Positions 25,910 through 35,397 of a stretch of 64,000 bases of DNA are shown one piece after another. How positions within the stretch are numbered: position 1 is the first letter of the stretch; each line of letters begins with the position of its first letter. The DNA is from Gemmatimonas sp. (GTDB lineage: Bacteria; Gemmatimonadota; Gemmatimonadetes; Gemmatimonadales; Gemmatimonadaceae). The notes beneath the pieces were generated by a model, which saw nothing but the letters and a program-made list of their open reading frames with translations, had not been told where the DNA came from and did no database searches. A program made the translations under genes and the position numbers. The DNA lies in assembly GCA_023910675.1 (NCBI GenBank), contig JAAVWC010000019.1:1-64000 (forward strand), in the 5' to 3' direction.

Positions 25910-25936
25910 GCGGCCCCCGGCGTCACCGGGGGCCGC
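25910..25936 (-). terminator. intrinsic terminator of the cytochrome c gene
   Basis: Perfect 11-bp GC stem (25910-25920 with 25926-25936), loop of five bases, followed on the minus strand by a run of six T (25904-25909). It lies 29 bases after the cytochrome stop codon. Confidence 0.92.
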
Positions 25937-25965
25937 ATTCATGACCAGCGTGGCTGCGACAGCCG

Positions 25966-26424
25966 TCAGGGCGACGGTGGCGCCGGCGGCAGGATCAGCT
26001 TCACCGTGGCGAGCGCCACCGAATCCGGGGTGAAAGGCGCTGCGCCCGGCGTGAGGCCATTCAACTTGAAGATGTACGCCATGGCGGCCGCATAGTCTTC
26101 CTTCGGCAGCGAGCCAGGATTGCCGTCGGGCATCGTCGTCCGAATCTGTTCGAACAACGTGAAGACCGGCTGTCCGGCCCACTTGGTGCGGAAATCCGCC
26201 CCGGTCACGTCTTTCGACTCGTGGCACTCGGAACACGTCTTCGTCCAGACGGCCTGCCCGGCCGTCGCTTGCGAGTCGCTGTACATCGGCACCGTGTCTT
26301 TGCCGTCCCGCAGGGCATAGCCGGGGGCGAGAGGCTGCTGCGCCGTGATGCGCGCCGCCGCGAGAGCGCTCGTCGCCACGACGCCGAGCAGGAAGAGTCC
26401 GGAAACTTTGGAAGTGCGAGGCAT
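25966..26424 (-). CDS. exported single-heme cytochrome c
   Basis: 152 residues from the ATG at 26424. Signal peptide (SGLFLLGVVATSALAAARI), then one heme site CSECH near residue 64 and a distal methionine candidate in TTMPDGNPGSLP. The C-terminal stretch DYAAAMAYIFKLNGLTPGA resembles the C-terminal part of the cytochrome domain in the HupE fusion at 9.3-9.6 kb. Predicted periplasmic electron carrier. It is divergent from the FAD oxidoreductase gene across 107 bases, and may accept electrons from that enzyme (inference from position). Confidence 0.9.
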   Translation of the reverse strand: MPRTSKVSGLFLLGVVATSALAAARITAQQPLAPGYALRDGKDTVPMYSDSQATAGQAVWTKTCSECHESKDVTGADFRTKWAGQPVFTLFEQIRTTMPDGNPGSLPKEDYAAAMAYIFKLNGLTPGAAPFTPDSVALATVKLILPPAPPSP

Positions 26425-26531
26425 GGCCAAGGAACGTGCGAGGAAGGCATTTCGCTGGCAAGGCCCAACGATCTACCAGGAACGGGACCGCGCGGATTGC
26501 GAGCCGAGCGGTTGACCGACATTTTCGGCGA

Positions 26532-27980
26532 ATGGACGCTTCTGATACCCCGGATGTTCCCGAGTGCCTCACGACGCCGCATCATGACGGCGAGGACGCA
26601 CGCCACCTGGACGTGCCGCCGACAGACGCCGCGCTCCCTCGCCGCGATTTTCTGCGCATCGCCGGCGCCAGCGCCGGTGCCCTCCTCGCCACCGGCTGCG
26701 CACCGCCAGTCGCCTTTCCGGCGGCACCCGCTAAAGGGGTCGAACGCGGACGCGGCACCGCCGAGAGCAGCACCCATGTGGTGATCGTCGGCGCCGGCGC
26801 CTGGGGGGGTTGGACCGCGTATCACCTCCGCACACGCGGCGTGAAGGTCACTCTCATCGACCAGTACGGCCCGGGGAACTCCCGCTCCACCAGTGGGGAC
26901 GAGACGCGCGGCATCCGGTCGTCGTATGGCGACCGCGCCACCGGCGAACTGTGGACGCCGTGGGCACGGACCGCGATCGGACGCTGGAAGCTCTTCGAGG
27001 AGGAATGGGCCAAGCCCTTCCGCACTTCGTTCTTCCACGAAACCGGCGACGTCATCATGCGCGCCACCCGCGAGCCGTTCATCACCAAGACGATCGACCT
27101 GTGGAAGGCCAATAACGTCCGCCACGAAGTGCTCACCGGCAACGAGGCGCGCAAGCGGTGGCCGGTCATCAAGGCCGACGACATCACCGTCGCCATTACC
27201 GAACCCGATGCGGGCGTCGTGCGCTGCCGCGCCGCGACACAGGCGGTCGCCGCCATTGCCCAGAAGCTCGGCGCCGAACTCGTGATCGGCCGGGTACGTC
27301 CCGGGCCCATCGTGAACGGCAAGATGGATGGCGTGATTCTCGACAACGGCACCGTCATCCGTGGCGATGCCTATGTATTCGCCTGCGGGCCGTGGCTCCG
27401 CAAGCTGTTTCCGTACATGGAGAACCGGGCGCGTATCCCCATTGGACACGCTCTGTACTTCGGCGTGCCGCAGGGCGACACACGCTTTCAGTTTCCCAAC
27501 CTGCCGAGCTTCAACTTTCCGGGCGTCACCGGGTGGCCCATGCTCCCCGTCGACAGCCGCGGCTTTCGCGTGCGTGGCGCGATCGCGCCGCCGGCAGGTA
27601 CCGCCGCACCGACACCCACACCGGCAGCGACCGACCCCACGCTGCAAGATCCCGATCTCAGCTCACGGTGGACCAATCAGGACCGCGTTGATGGCGCGCG
27701 ACGGTTTCTGGCCGCGCGATTCCCGATCCTCGCCAACGCGCCGCTGCTCGAAACGCGGGCCTGCCACTACGAATCGAGCGTGAATCAGAACTTCATCGTC
27801 GATCATGTCCCCGAGACCACCAATGCGTGGATCGCCGGACTCGGTCAGGCCGAGGGGTTCAAGTTCGGAACCGTCGTTGGCGATTACATCGCGCAGCGTG
27901 TCGTCGGTATCAACGGCGACCCCGCGCTCAAGAAAGCCTTCGCGCTTCCCACCGAACAGTACGACCGGCCGCCCGGTTGA
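26532..27980 (+). CDS. exported FAD-dependent oxidoreductase (DAO family)
   Basis: 482 residues. Near residue 38 it has RRDFLRIAG followed by GALLATGC, which combines a twin-arginine motif with a lipobox-like Cys, so it is exported folded with its cofactor. The dinucleotide-binding site HVVIVGAGAWGGWTAYHL starts near residue 78, and the FAD-binding C-terminal strand is AWIAGLGQAEGFKFGTVVGDY. The motif SRSTSGDETRGIRSSYGD is typical of sarcosine oxidase/N-methyl-amino-acid oxidase-like DAO proteins, so it probably oxidises a secondary amine or amino acid. The next gene overlaps its stop by one base. Confidence 0.88.
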   Translation: MDASDTPDVPECLTTPHHDGEDARHLDVPPTDAALPRRDFLRIAGASAGALLATGCAPPVAFPAAPAKGVERGRGTAESSTHVVIVGAGAWGGWTAYHLRTRGVKVTLIDQYGPGNSRSTSGDETRGIRSSYGDRATGELWTPWARTAIGRWKLFEEEWAKPFRTSFFHETGDVIMRATREPFITKTIDLWKANNVRHEVLTGNEARKRWPVIKADDITVAITEPDAGVVRCRAATQAVAAIAQKLGAELVIGRVRPGPIVNGKMDGVILDNGTVIRGDAYVFACGPWLRKLFPYMENRARIPIGHALYFGVPQGDTRFQFPNLPSFNFPGVTGWPMLPVDSRGFRVRGAIAPPAGTAAPTPTPAATDPTLQDPDLSSRWTNQDRVDGARRFLAARFPILANAPLLETRACHYESSVNQNFIVDHVPETTNAWIAGLGQAEGFKFGTVVGDYIAQRVVGINGDPALKKAFALPTEQYDRPPG

Positions 27981-28303
27981 TGCGGCGCATTGTGCTGGTC
28001 ACGCTGGCCCTGCTCTTCTTCGCCTACGAGCAGTGGTCGTTCTACACGTGGATGCAACAGCACGGATCCGTCGCTGCAGGGCTCAGCCACGCGTGGATGA
28101 CGTTGCGGCAAGATCCCATGGTGTTCATGGCCTGGAATGACATGGGCATCTTTACGGCGCTCGTGCTCACCTGGTTGTGGCGCGATCTGCGCCGCAGCAG
28201 GCGCTCGATGCTCTGGTGGCCCGCCACGTTGCTCATGGGCTGTCCGCCCTTGCTCGTCTATCTCAGCAATCGCACCGAGAACGCCGCTGGGTCGACGGAC
28301 TGA
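27980..28303 (+). CDS. DUF2834-like small membrane protein
   Basis: 107 residues starting at the ATG at 27980, whose first base is the last base of the upstream TGA (TGATG), so it is translationally coupled. Three hydrophobic helices: residues about 5-20, 52-68 and 78-98, separated by short charged loops (LWRDLRRSRRS). The pattern WNDMGIFTALVLTWLWRDLR is that of DUF2834-type proteins, of unknown function. It ends 11 bases before the stop of the convergent MBL gene. Confidence 0.75.
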   Translation: MRRIVLVTLALLFFAYEQWSFYTWMQQHGSVAAGLSHAWMTLRQDPMVFMAWNDMGIFTALVLTWLWRDLRRSRRSMLWWPATLLMGCPPLLVYLSNRTENAAGSTD

Positions 28304-28314
28304 TCTCAGTAGCC

Positions 28315-29268
28315 TCAGTAGCGGAGCGTTTCACCGTGCCGCAGCACGCGGAAGCGCTCGGCGGCGATGCCGCGCGTCGCGAGCGCCTCTGCCAGATCGA
28401 TGGGCGGCTGGTCGAGCGCTTCGTCGGTCAGCGCGAACGTCCCCCAGTGCACGCCAATGGCCTGCGCCGCACGCACATCGAGCATGACCTGCACGGCCTC
28501 GTCGGGGTTCACATGCTGCGACCGCATGAACCAGCGCGGTTCATAGGCGCCAATCGCAATGGCCGCGGCGTCGAACGGGCCGTGCTTCTCACCAATGCGT
28601 GAAGGCGCTGGCGAGTACCCCAGGTCGCCGGAGAACCAGAAACGAAACGATGGATGCAGCACGGCGTAGCTGCCCCACAATGACTTGTTCCGATCGAATC
28701 CCGAACGGTTCGACCAGTGCTGCACGGGTTCGAAGTGCACGGTGAGCGACTGTGGCAATGTGGTTTCGCTGCACCAGTCGAGCGGCTCGATGTGCGGTCG
28801 TACGCCGCGCGTGGTAGGCAGGTTGCGCGCGAACCATTGCTCGGTGCCACGCGGCACGATGAAGCGCGGCGCGCCCCCAGACTGGCGGGCGAGGGCTCGG
28901 ACCGACGGCCGATCCAGATGATCGTAGTGATTGTGCGACAACAGCACCGCGTCGATGGGCGGCAGTTGCTCCAGGGTCAGCCCCGGCGGCTGATGCCGGC
29001 GCGGTCCGGCGAAGCGCACGGGCGACGCCACGCGACTGAACACCGGATCGAAGAGCAGATTGGCCCCGCCCATCTGCAGCAGCAGCGACGAATGACCAAT
29101 CCACGTCAGCGACGGATCGCGGCGATTGGCGTGCAGAAAATCGAGTGCCGGCGCGACCGGGCGCAGCGGCGCCGCTGGTGGTCGCGGCAACCGCGCGCGG
29201 GCGCGTTGCCACATCCAGCGGAGCACCGCCTTTCCGCTGGTCTCGATGGCGTGCTCAGGATTCGGCAT
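28315..29268 (-). CDS. MBL-fold metal-dependent hydrolase (UlaG/NAPE-PLD type)
   Basis: 317 residues from the ATG at 29268, which overlaps the 3' end of the PepSY gene by 14 bases. Beta-lactamase-fold features: LTWIGHSSLLLQMGG, then the zinc motif SHNHYDHLD (about residues 112-120), WFSGDLGYSP for the bridging Asp, and GVHWGTFALTDE for the last His. This set matches L-ascorbate-6-phosphate lactonase/N-acyl-phosphatidylethanolamine phospholipase D-like proteins. No signal peptide is seen, so it is cytosolic or membrane-associated. Likely substrate class: phosphodiester or lactone; not resolved. Confidence 0.88.
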   Translation of the reverse strand: MPNPEHAIETSGKAVLRWMWQRARARLPRPPAAPLRPVAPALDFLHANRRDPSLTWIGHSSLLLQMGGANLLFDPVFSRVASPVRFAGPRRHQPPGLTLEQLPPIDAVLLSHNHYDHLDRPSVRALARQSGGAPRFIVPRGTEQWFARNLPTTRGVRPHIEPLDWCSETTLPQSLTVHFEPVQHWSNRSGFDRNKSLWGSYAVLHPSFRFWFSGDLGYSPAPSRIGEKHGPFDAAAIAIGAYEPRWFMRSQHVNPDEAVQVMLDVRAAQAIGVHWGTFALTDEALDQPPIDLAEALATRGIAAERFRVLRHGETLRY

Positions 29269-29779
29269 GACGCTCGCGCTTCTTGGCACGCGCCCGGAAC
29301 GGCAGCAGGAACAGATAAAGCCCTGTCACCCACAAACCCAGCACCACGACTGCCGATGGCAGAAACACCCAGAGCTTGGCCGCTTCGTGAAACCACGAGC
29401 CATCGTGCATCTGCTCGATGAGATCCGATCGGCGGTAGGCCGACTGCAGCACCTTGCCTGTGGCGAGATCGACTTGCACTTCCCAGTGATTGACGGCCGC
29501 CACTTTCACAATCCCCTTTCCCGGTCGCACATCGAGACGATCGATATCGTCCCACGTGCGGATCTCCGCTTGCGGCACCGACTTCGCCGCCTCGAAGATC
29601 TGCAGCATACTCACGCTCGGCACCCTGTTCGCCGTGCGCTGCTCCGCCGGCTGTACCCACGTGAGCTGTTTCTTGAGCTGTAACAACAGCCCCGTGCCCA
29701 GGACGACAAGGAACGGGAGCGCCGTCGCAACGGCGCCCCAGCGATGCAGCTTGCGATTCCAGATGCGGAAGTTCGGCAT
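29255..29779 (-). CDS. PepSY-associated membrane protein
   Basis: 174 residues. N-terminal NRKLHRWGAVATALPFLVVLGTGLLLQLKK is the first helix of the PepSY-TM family, with the characteristic HRW. A PepSY-like periplasmic part follows (DDIDRLDVRPGKGIVKVAAV, residues about 75-115). A second helix is at 137-160 and the tail is very basic. Full PepSY-TM proteins have four helices, so this is a two-helix form. PepSY domains occur in iron-reductase and protease-inhibitor settings. The role here is unknown. Confidence 0.8.
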   Translation of the reverse strand: MPNFRIWNRKLHRWGAVATALPFLVVLGTGLLLQLKKQLTWVQPAEQRTANRVPSVSMLQIFEAAKSVPQAEIRTWDDIDRLDVRPGKGIVKVAAVNHWEVQVDLATGKVLQSAYRRSDLIEQMHDGSWFHEAAKLWVFLPSAVVVLGLWVTGLYLFLLPFRARAKKRERHAES

Positions 29780-29823
29780 GATGCATCAAAGTACACCGGA
29801 ATACGGAGTTCGTTGAACTGATG

Positions 29824-29899
29824 GCACGAAGGCAACCAAGGCAACCGAGACAACCAAGCTTTTTCTTGGATGTCTTGGTTGCCTTGGTTGCCTTCGTGC
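29824..29899. repeat. long inverted repeat, 35-bp arms, iterated AAGGCAACC-type word
   Basis: Arm 29824-29858 pairs with 29865-29899 with two mismatches in 35, and the loop is only six bases. Each arm repeats aaggcaacc/agacaaccaag words. It lies between two genes transcribed in the same direction (tricorn-like protease, then PepSY). A terminator role for the protease gene is possible but no T-run follows. Confidence 0.9.
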
Positions 29900-29938
29900 T
29901 ATCGGTTCACTTCAACAGCGACTCGAACCGTAAGGAGT

Positions 29939-32900
29939 TCACTTCCCGCCGCGACGTCCCCACACGGGTGCGGTCGGCTCGGTCTTGAGCCGATCGTCCT
30001 TGTACGTGCCGAGCAGACGCATCGCTTCCTGCGTGGCGCGCTCGAGCTGCGGATCGCGTCCACCAATCACGTCCTTCGGGAAATTCTCCACGTCGATGTC
30101 CGGCGCCACGCCTTCGTTCTCGACGGCAAACTTGTTGTCGCGCGAGAAGAAGCCGAAGCGCGGCGCGATCATGGAGCCACCGTCCACGAACGGCGGCGTG
30201 TCCGTCGTGGCCACCAGGCCACCCCACGTGCGCGCTCCCACCAGCGGGCCGAGCTTGCGGCGCTTGAACATGTACGGCATGAGATCACCACCCGATCCGG
30301 CCATTTCGTTGATGATCATGACCTTCGGACCCCAGATGCCGTTCGCGGGGCTCGTGAACGGGTACCGTTCGCCGACGGGGTTGTTGAAGTAGCCATCGTA
30401 ATCGCGACCAAGCAGGTCGACGATGTAGTCGGCCGCCGAGCCGCCGCCGTTGAAGCGTTCATCCACCACGACGCCCTGCCGGTCCTGCTGCGCGAAGTAG
30501 TAGCGATTGAAGCTCGTGTAGCCCGGCTGTCCGGTGTTGGGGAGATACACGTAGGCCAGCTTGCCGTTGGACACGCTGTCCACGTAGCGACGGTTCGATT
30601 CCACCCACGCGCGGGTGCGCAGCCCCTGCTCGTTCGCGAGCGGCAACACCGTGATGGTGCGCGCGCCTTGCATATCGGGGCGACTGTTCACGGTGAGCAC
30701 CGTCTGACGGTTGGCCGTGCCGTCGAGCAGCCGATAGATGTTGTCCGGCGCCCGCAGCTCCACGCCGTTGATGGCGAGGATGTAGTCGCCGCGCGACACG
30801 TTCACCCCCGGCGTTGCCAGAGGCGCACGTAACTCGGGGTTCCAGCTTTCCGCGTCGTAAATGCGCGCGAGCCGATAGCGACCGTTCTCCACCGCAAAGT
30901 CGGCACCAAGCAAACCACCGCTGCCGTTCGGCACTTCCGGATAATCGCCACCACGCACGTACGAGTGCCCGATCGCCGTTTCGGCACCCATGTTATCGAC
31001 CAGGTAGTTCAGATCGGCGCGGTGATTCACGTGCGCGAGCAACGGCTCATACATCTTTTTCATGGCCGGCCAATCCGTGCCGTGCAGATTCTTCACGTAG
31101 AAGTTGTTGCGCTGGTTGCGCCACCCTTCGTTGAAGATCTGCCGAAACTCTTCGCGCGGATCGATATACGCCCGCAGCGCCACGTTGAGTCGCCCCTGCC
31201 CCGCCGGCGGAATGGTGCGGTCGGCATCCACGAGATAAAGCCCACCAGCTTGTCCACCCGTGCGATACAGCAACTTGCGTCCATCGGCACTCACGGTGAA
31301 CTGCGCGACGCCCATGGCGAACGGCGTGGCACGACGCGCCGAGAGTTGGAACCGATGCAACGTGTTGCCGCCGCCGACGCCCGGGCCCCCGGTCGTGACG
31401 GTCGTGCCGGTCGCAGGCATCGGTTCGAGGAAGAACACGGTCCCTGCAGGTCCGGCACGCAGGCCGGCATAGTCGCGCTCGATGAGTCCCTGCACCGCTA
31501 CGATGCGCTGCTGGATCCCGTCAAAATCAATGCGAATGGGACGCGGCGCAGCCGGCATCGCATCACCCGCGCGCGCACCAGCGTCCGCACTGTCGGGACG
31601 CGCGCGCGGAGCCATCGGCGCCGCCGTACTGTCGCGCGGTGCGCCACCCGTGCGCGCGGCTTCTTCGTCACTCTCGGGAAGCAATGGCGACGGCTCAGAC
31701 TTGGATAGAATGGCCATGTACAACGCGCGCGTTTCCGGACGGTCGTACTTGGTCATGTCGAGCAACGACGAGTTCAGCGCGAAGTTGGTGCTCGCGAAGA
31801 ACCACAGGTACTTGCCGCTCGCATCCCACGCCGGGCTCGTCACATCCGCGAGACCATCGGTGATCTGCTTGACGGCGCCCGTCTCCACGTCGTAGACGAA
31901 CAGCGCACGGAACAGCGACTTGAGACGCTTGGGATACGCGAGATAGCGCGAATCGGGGCTCCACACCGGCACGACCGAGCGATCCGCCATGAAATACGGA
32001 TCGGTGTCGGCCACCTTGGCATTACCGGTCGCGATGTCCACGAGCCAGATGCGGAAGTGCGAATCCTGAAACGCGATCGTGCGACCGTTCGGCGACCACG
32101 TGGGGAAATACGGACGGCTCGGCTCCGGCAGCGCGATGGTGCGCTTGGCGCCCAACCCATCCTGCGGCGCGATCACGAGCTGATACTCACCCGACTCGTC
32201 GCTGAAGTACGCCACACTCTTTCCGTCGGGCGACCACACGGGCGAAATCTCCGCTGCGCCACCCGTGCGCGTCATGTTCCGCACGTCACCCTTTTCGGCA
32301 GGGATGGTAAACACTTCGCCGCGCGCTTCGACGGCGGCACGCTTGCCCGTCGCCGACAACGCGAGATTCGTGATGCGCGCCGACACATCCTTCCACGACG
32401 GCATCATCCACGGGAAATCACCGGCGGCGGTGATGCTCACGATCTTCGCCGTCCCGCTCCGCGCGTCGAGCTCGTGAATGTACCCCGCCTGCTCGAACAC
32501 CACGGTACTCCCCGCGGCATCGATCGACTTCACATCGAAGTCCTTGAAGCGCGTCACCTGCGCCAGCTTCTTCGACGACAGGTCGTACGACCAGACGTTC
32601 GAGACGCCGTCACGATCGGACAAGAAGTACACGGCGTTCCCCACCCACACCGGGTCCATTTCCTTGCTACCCGCAAAGGGCGTGGTGTCGAGCGCGAACG
32701 ACTTGAGATCGAGAATCCAAATGGGCTTGTTCTGACCGCCGCGATAGTTGCGGCGCTCTTCGTCCCACGACGACGGCATGCGATACGCCACACGATTACC
32801 ATCGGGCGACAGCTTGCCCTGATTGGCGCGCGGCATGGGCATCGCGCTTTCCACACCGCCTTCCGCCGGCACCGTCCAGAAACGCGGCGCGGCATTCGGC

Positions 32901-33322
32901 GCCCACGTGGCGCGCGGCGATGCGAACATCACCGACTTGCCGTCGGGGGCCCACCCTTGCACCACGTCGGCCGAGGGATGCCACGTGAGACGGCGCGGCT
33001 GTCCGCCTTCGACGGGCACCACGTACACATCGGTGTTCCCCGCATACTCGGCGCTGAACGCCACGAGCTTCCCGTCGGGCGACAGCTTGGGGTTTTGCGT
33101 CTGCCCTTGAAAACTGGTGAGACGGCGCGCGACACCCCCCGCGCGCTCGACGACCCACACGTTGTTGGCGTACGCGAATGCGATGTGTTGCGCACTGACA
33201 CTCGGTGTACGCAACAGTCGGGTGGGTGACTGCGCGCCGACTGGCGCGGCCAGCGCAGCCAGGGCAAGTCCAGCGACTTGCGTGCGCCGCAGGCGGCGCA
33301 AACGACGGAGGGAGACCTTCAT
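29939..33322 (-). CDS. tricorn-like S41 protease with beta-propeller and PDZ domains
   Basis: 1127 residues. Signal peptide (VAGLALAALAAPVGAQ), so it is exported. A long TolB/WD40-like propeller region covers about residues 40-600, with repeats such as LSPDGKLVAFSAEY, SPVWSPDGKSVAYFSD and PVWSPDSRYLAYP. A Pro/Ala/Asp-rich linker lies near 560-600, a PDZ domain near 800-880 (SRGDYILAINGVELRAPDNI), and an S41 protease core near 910-1060 with VVVDERFNGGGSAADY and the nucleophile region EMAGSGGDLMPY. The architecture is that of archaeal tricorn and its bacterial homologues, which trim peptides, but here in an extracytoplasmic form. It is the last gene before the inverted repeat at 29.8 kb. Confidence 0.93.
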   Translation of the reverse strand: MKVSLRRLRRLRRTQVAGLALAALAAPVGAQSPTRLLRTPSVSAQHIAFAYANNVWVVERAGGVARRLTSFQGQTQNPKLSPDGKLVAFSAEYAGNTDVYVVPVEGGQPRRLTWHPSADVVQGWAPDGKSVMFASPRATWAPNAAPRFWTVPAEGGVESAMPMPRANQGKLSPDGNRVAYRMPSSWDEERRNYRGGQNKPIWILDLKSFALDTTPFAGSKEMDPVWVGNAVYFLSDRDGVSNVWSYDLSSKKLAQVTRFKDFDVKSIDAAGSTVVFEQAGYIHELDARSGTAKIVSITAAGDFPWMMPSWKDVSARITNLALSATGKRAAVEARGEVFTIPAEKGDVRNMTRTGGAAEISPVWSPDGKSVAYFSDESGEYQLVIAPQDGLGAKRTIALPEPSRPYFPTWSPNGRTIAFQDSHFRIWLVDIATGNAKVADTDPYFMADRSVVPVWSPDSRYLAYPKRLKSLFRALFVYDVETGAVKQITDGLADVTSPAWDASGKYLWFFASTNFALNSSLLDMTKYDRPETRALYMAILSKSEPSPLLPESDEEAARTGGAPRDSTAAPMAPRARPDSADAGARAGDAMPAAPRPIRIDFDGIQQRIVAVQGLIERDYAGLRAGPAGTVFFLEPMPATGTTVTTGGPGVGGGNTLHRFQLSARRATPFAMGVAQFTVSADGRKLLYRTGGQAGGLYLVDADRTIPPAGQGRLNVALRAYIDPREEFRQIFNEGWRNQRNNFYVKNLHGTDWPAMKKMYEPLLAHVNHRADLNYLVDNMGAETAIGHSYVRGGDYPEVPNGSGGLLGADFAVENGRYRLARIYDAESWNPELRAPLATPGVNVSRGDYILAINGVELRAPDNIYRLLDGTANRQTVLTVNSRPDMQGARTITVLPLANEQGLRTRAWVESNRRYVDSVSNGKLAYVYLPNTGQPGYTSFNRYYFAQQDRQGVVVDERFNGGGSAADYIVDLLGRDYDGYFNNPVGERYPFTSPANGIWGPKVMIINEMAGSGGDLMPYMFKRRKLGPLVGARTWGGLVATTDTPPFVDGGSMIAPRFGFFSRDNKFAVENEGVAPDIDVENFPKDVIGGRDPQLERATQEAMRLLGTYKDDRLKTEPTAPVWGRRGGK

Positions 33323-33485
33323 GAAGACGACTCGGGGAGAGCGTGAAATGGCGGGGCACGCCGCCAGGCACCGGCGGCGGCCGCACCAGATGTTACGCGC
33401 GGGGATGACCGTTCAACAGAGCCCCCCCGCGCACGCCCCCCTCCGTGTCGTTCGTGCTATCGCCTCCGGCGGCACGACCCGCCGG

Positions 33486-35318
33486 TCAATACGCCCACGG
33501 AATCCCGTCGCGCGCCGCGGTCAGCACGGCAGTCAGCACGGTTTGTGTACGTTCGATCACCACGCCGTCACCCGTTCGCCTGGTCCGTTCCAGCTGAACG
33601 CGCACGGCGTAGCGCTCGCCGGCCTTGAGTCCCGTTACGCCGACAGCTTCTGCCGACCAAACCCAGCGGCTGCCTGCGACATTCCGCGCGCTACTGTCGA
33701 ACGGCACGACCGTGCTGCGCACCAAGGTGCCTCCATCACGTCCCTGGTCGCGGCGGCGGACCTCGATGCGGAGCTGCGATGCCTTGGCCGCCCATTGCCG
33801 GTAGCGTGGCGGCAGCGACAGCACGGCCACGGCCCCGGTATCCGGTAGCGTGACGACACGGTGCCACTGCGACGCCTGCAGCCGGTCGCCGCGTAGCATA
33901 TCGATGCTCACGATGTCGAGCTGCGGGTTCACGATCTTGGTGTCGCGCAAGTCATCAAAGCCGCCGAACTGCATTCGTACCGACATCGCAAGATCATCGT
34001 GCGGCGTGGTCGTGTTGCTCATGACAATGCCGGTGGCGTTGGTGGCACTCAGCGCACCGTGCGTGCCGCCTAGAGGGCGCATGCGATTGGCGACCGACAC
34101 CATGCCCAGCCCCACACGATACCCGTCATCGAGTGACACGAGGATGGGCGCCACATTTCGGGCGGCGTGGAGATGTCCGTGCACGATGCGCACGACGGCG
34201 ACGGGATACCTCGCGGCCGCCGTGTAGCGCGTCCAAACGTCCGCCGTGGCAAACCCGTCGGCATCGACTACGCCGTCCGTACGCATGCGTGCCTGCACCG
34301 CCTCCATTGCCAACGGATCGCCGGTGACGGACTGATAGGCGAACTGTGCGCTGCCGTGACGCATGCGCCACATCACGCGCCCCTCGGTGCGGCGAACGCC
34401 GCCCGCCTTCGCCCTGATGGTGCGCACGACGACGAAGAGGGAATCGGATTGCCGCCGCGTCACCAGATCCACCCCGGGAACGTCAGCGAGCAATGCCGCA
34501 ACACGCTGGACGGAATCCGGATGAGAGAACACACCAAACCCGGTGGTCACTCCATCGACGCTGAACGCGATGTGATTGGGTGCCGTGATGGCGGGCGCCG
34601 CGGTGAAACCACGCGCGGCCAGCGCTTGGGTGATCGGCACGAATTGCGCGTCGATCCCCCGGTTGTGCCCATGGTCGGAGAGCAGCACGAGTTCGAGCGC
34701 GCGTCCCGTCCGCGCGCGGTATCGCGACTGCAGCTCCGTGAGCTTGGCATCGAGATGATCGAGATACGGCGCTATCGCTCCCCGGGTATGCTGCAGCGCG
34801 TCGGGGCCCACATTGTACAGGTACACCGTGCGGCGCCCACGCGACGACAGAATGCGCTCGATATCCGTGTCGACCTCGCGTCGGGCGACCGGCCACGAAA
34901 TCAGATACGCCCCGAGATGGTGGAACTTGGTGTCGAAAGCGTAATCCATGCGCTCTTCGTACTCGATCGGGCTGATGGCCGAGAGCGCGTCGCCGAGCAC
35001 GGCATTGTGGCGCGTGCTGTAGAACACCCGCTGGTACCCAGCAGGCGGATACACACCAAAGATGGCGTGCCACGCCACGTCGCTGATGGACGGGAACGTC
35101 GAGATCAGCCGACCCGGTTCATTGAATGAAGCGAACTTCCCCCGCGCCCGCGCGTCCTGCACATCCCGGTAGTCCACACCGTCGAGCGCGAATATCGCGC
35201 GATGCGGGAGCTCGTCGGGAGGAACGGTTCGGCGCAGCGGGGTACACGCAAGGGCCGCGACGCTCACCAGCACCGCCGCCATCAGCCTGAGCTTGCTCCA
35301 CCGGAGGGCGAGAGTCAT
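33486..35318 (-). CDS. alkaline-phosphatase-superfamily lipoprotein (type I phosphodiesterase-like)
   Basis: 610 residues. The N-terminal hydrophobic segment ends in a lipobox-like ALAC near residue 25. Alkaline-phosphatase-fold markers: HRAIFALDGVDY (metal Asp), then STFPSISDVAWHAIFG, where the nucleophile position of the TFPS-x-T motif is Ser instead of the usual Thr, and LVLLSDHGHNRG for the second metal site. The C-terminal third (about 480-610) has a beta-sandwich look and no known signature. Predicted periplasmic hydrolysis of a phosphodiester or phosphomonoester; substrate unknown. Its 5' end is close to that of the divergent plug/TonB gene, so they share a short control region. Confidence 0.85.
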   Translation of the reverse strand: MTLALRWSKLRLMAAVLVSVAALACTPLRRTVPPDELPHRAIFALDGVDYRDVQDARARGKFASFNEPGRLISTFPSISDVAWHAIFGVYPPAGYQRVFYSTRHNAVLGDALSAISPIEYEERMDYAFDTKFHHLGAYLISWPVARREVDTDIERILSSRGRRTVYLYNVGPDALQHTRGAIAPYLDHLDAKLTELQSRYRARTGRALELVLLSDHGHNRGIDAQFVPITQALAARGFTAAPAITAPNHIAFSVDGVTTGFGVFSHPDSVQRVAALLADVPGVDLVTRRQSDSLFVVVRTIRAKAGGVRRTEGRVMWRMRHGSAQFAYQSVTGDPLAMEAVQARMRTDGVVDADGFATADVWTRYTAAARYPVAVVRIVHGHLHAARNVAPILVSLDDGYRVGLGMVSVANRMRPLGGTHGALSATNATGIVMSNTTTPHDDLAMSVRMQFGGFDDLRDTKIVNPQLDIVSIDMLRGDRLQASQWHRVVTLPDTGAVAVLSLPPRYRQWAAKASQLRIEVRRRDQGRDGGTLVRSTVVPFDSSARNVAGSRWVWSAEAVGVTGLKAGERYAVRVQLERTRRTGDGVVIERTQTVLTAVLTAARDGIPWAY

Positions 35319-35397
35319 GATTCATCGTAGCTGCCTGATGCGTCTGCACAAGGCCACGCGTGCGGCAATTGCCGAGGCCCCCCTCCAGCGACCCTCC

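Noticed and set aside
26205-27647. 480-codon minus-strand frame opposite the FAD oxidoreductase
   Set aside because: Shadow; it reads across the cytochrome gene in the wrong frame and the start region is non-conserved.
32057-33229. 390-codon plus-strand frame opposite the tricorn-like gene
   Set aside because: Shadow of the propeller repeats; only Arg/His/Gly-rich sequence.
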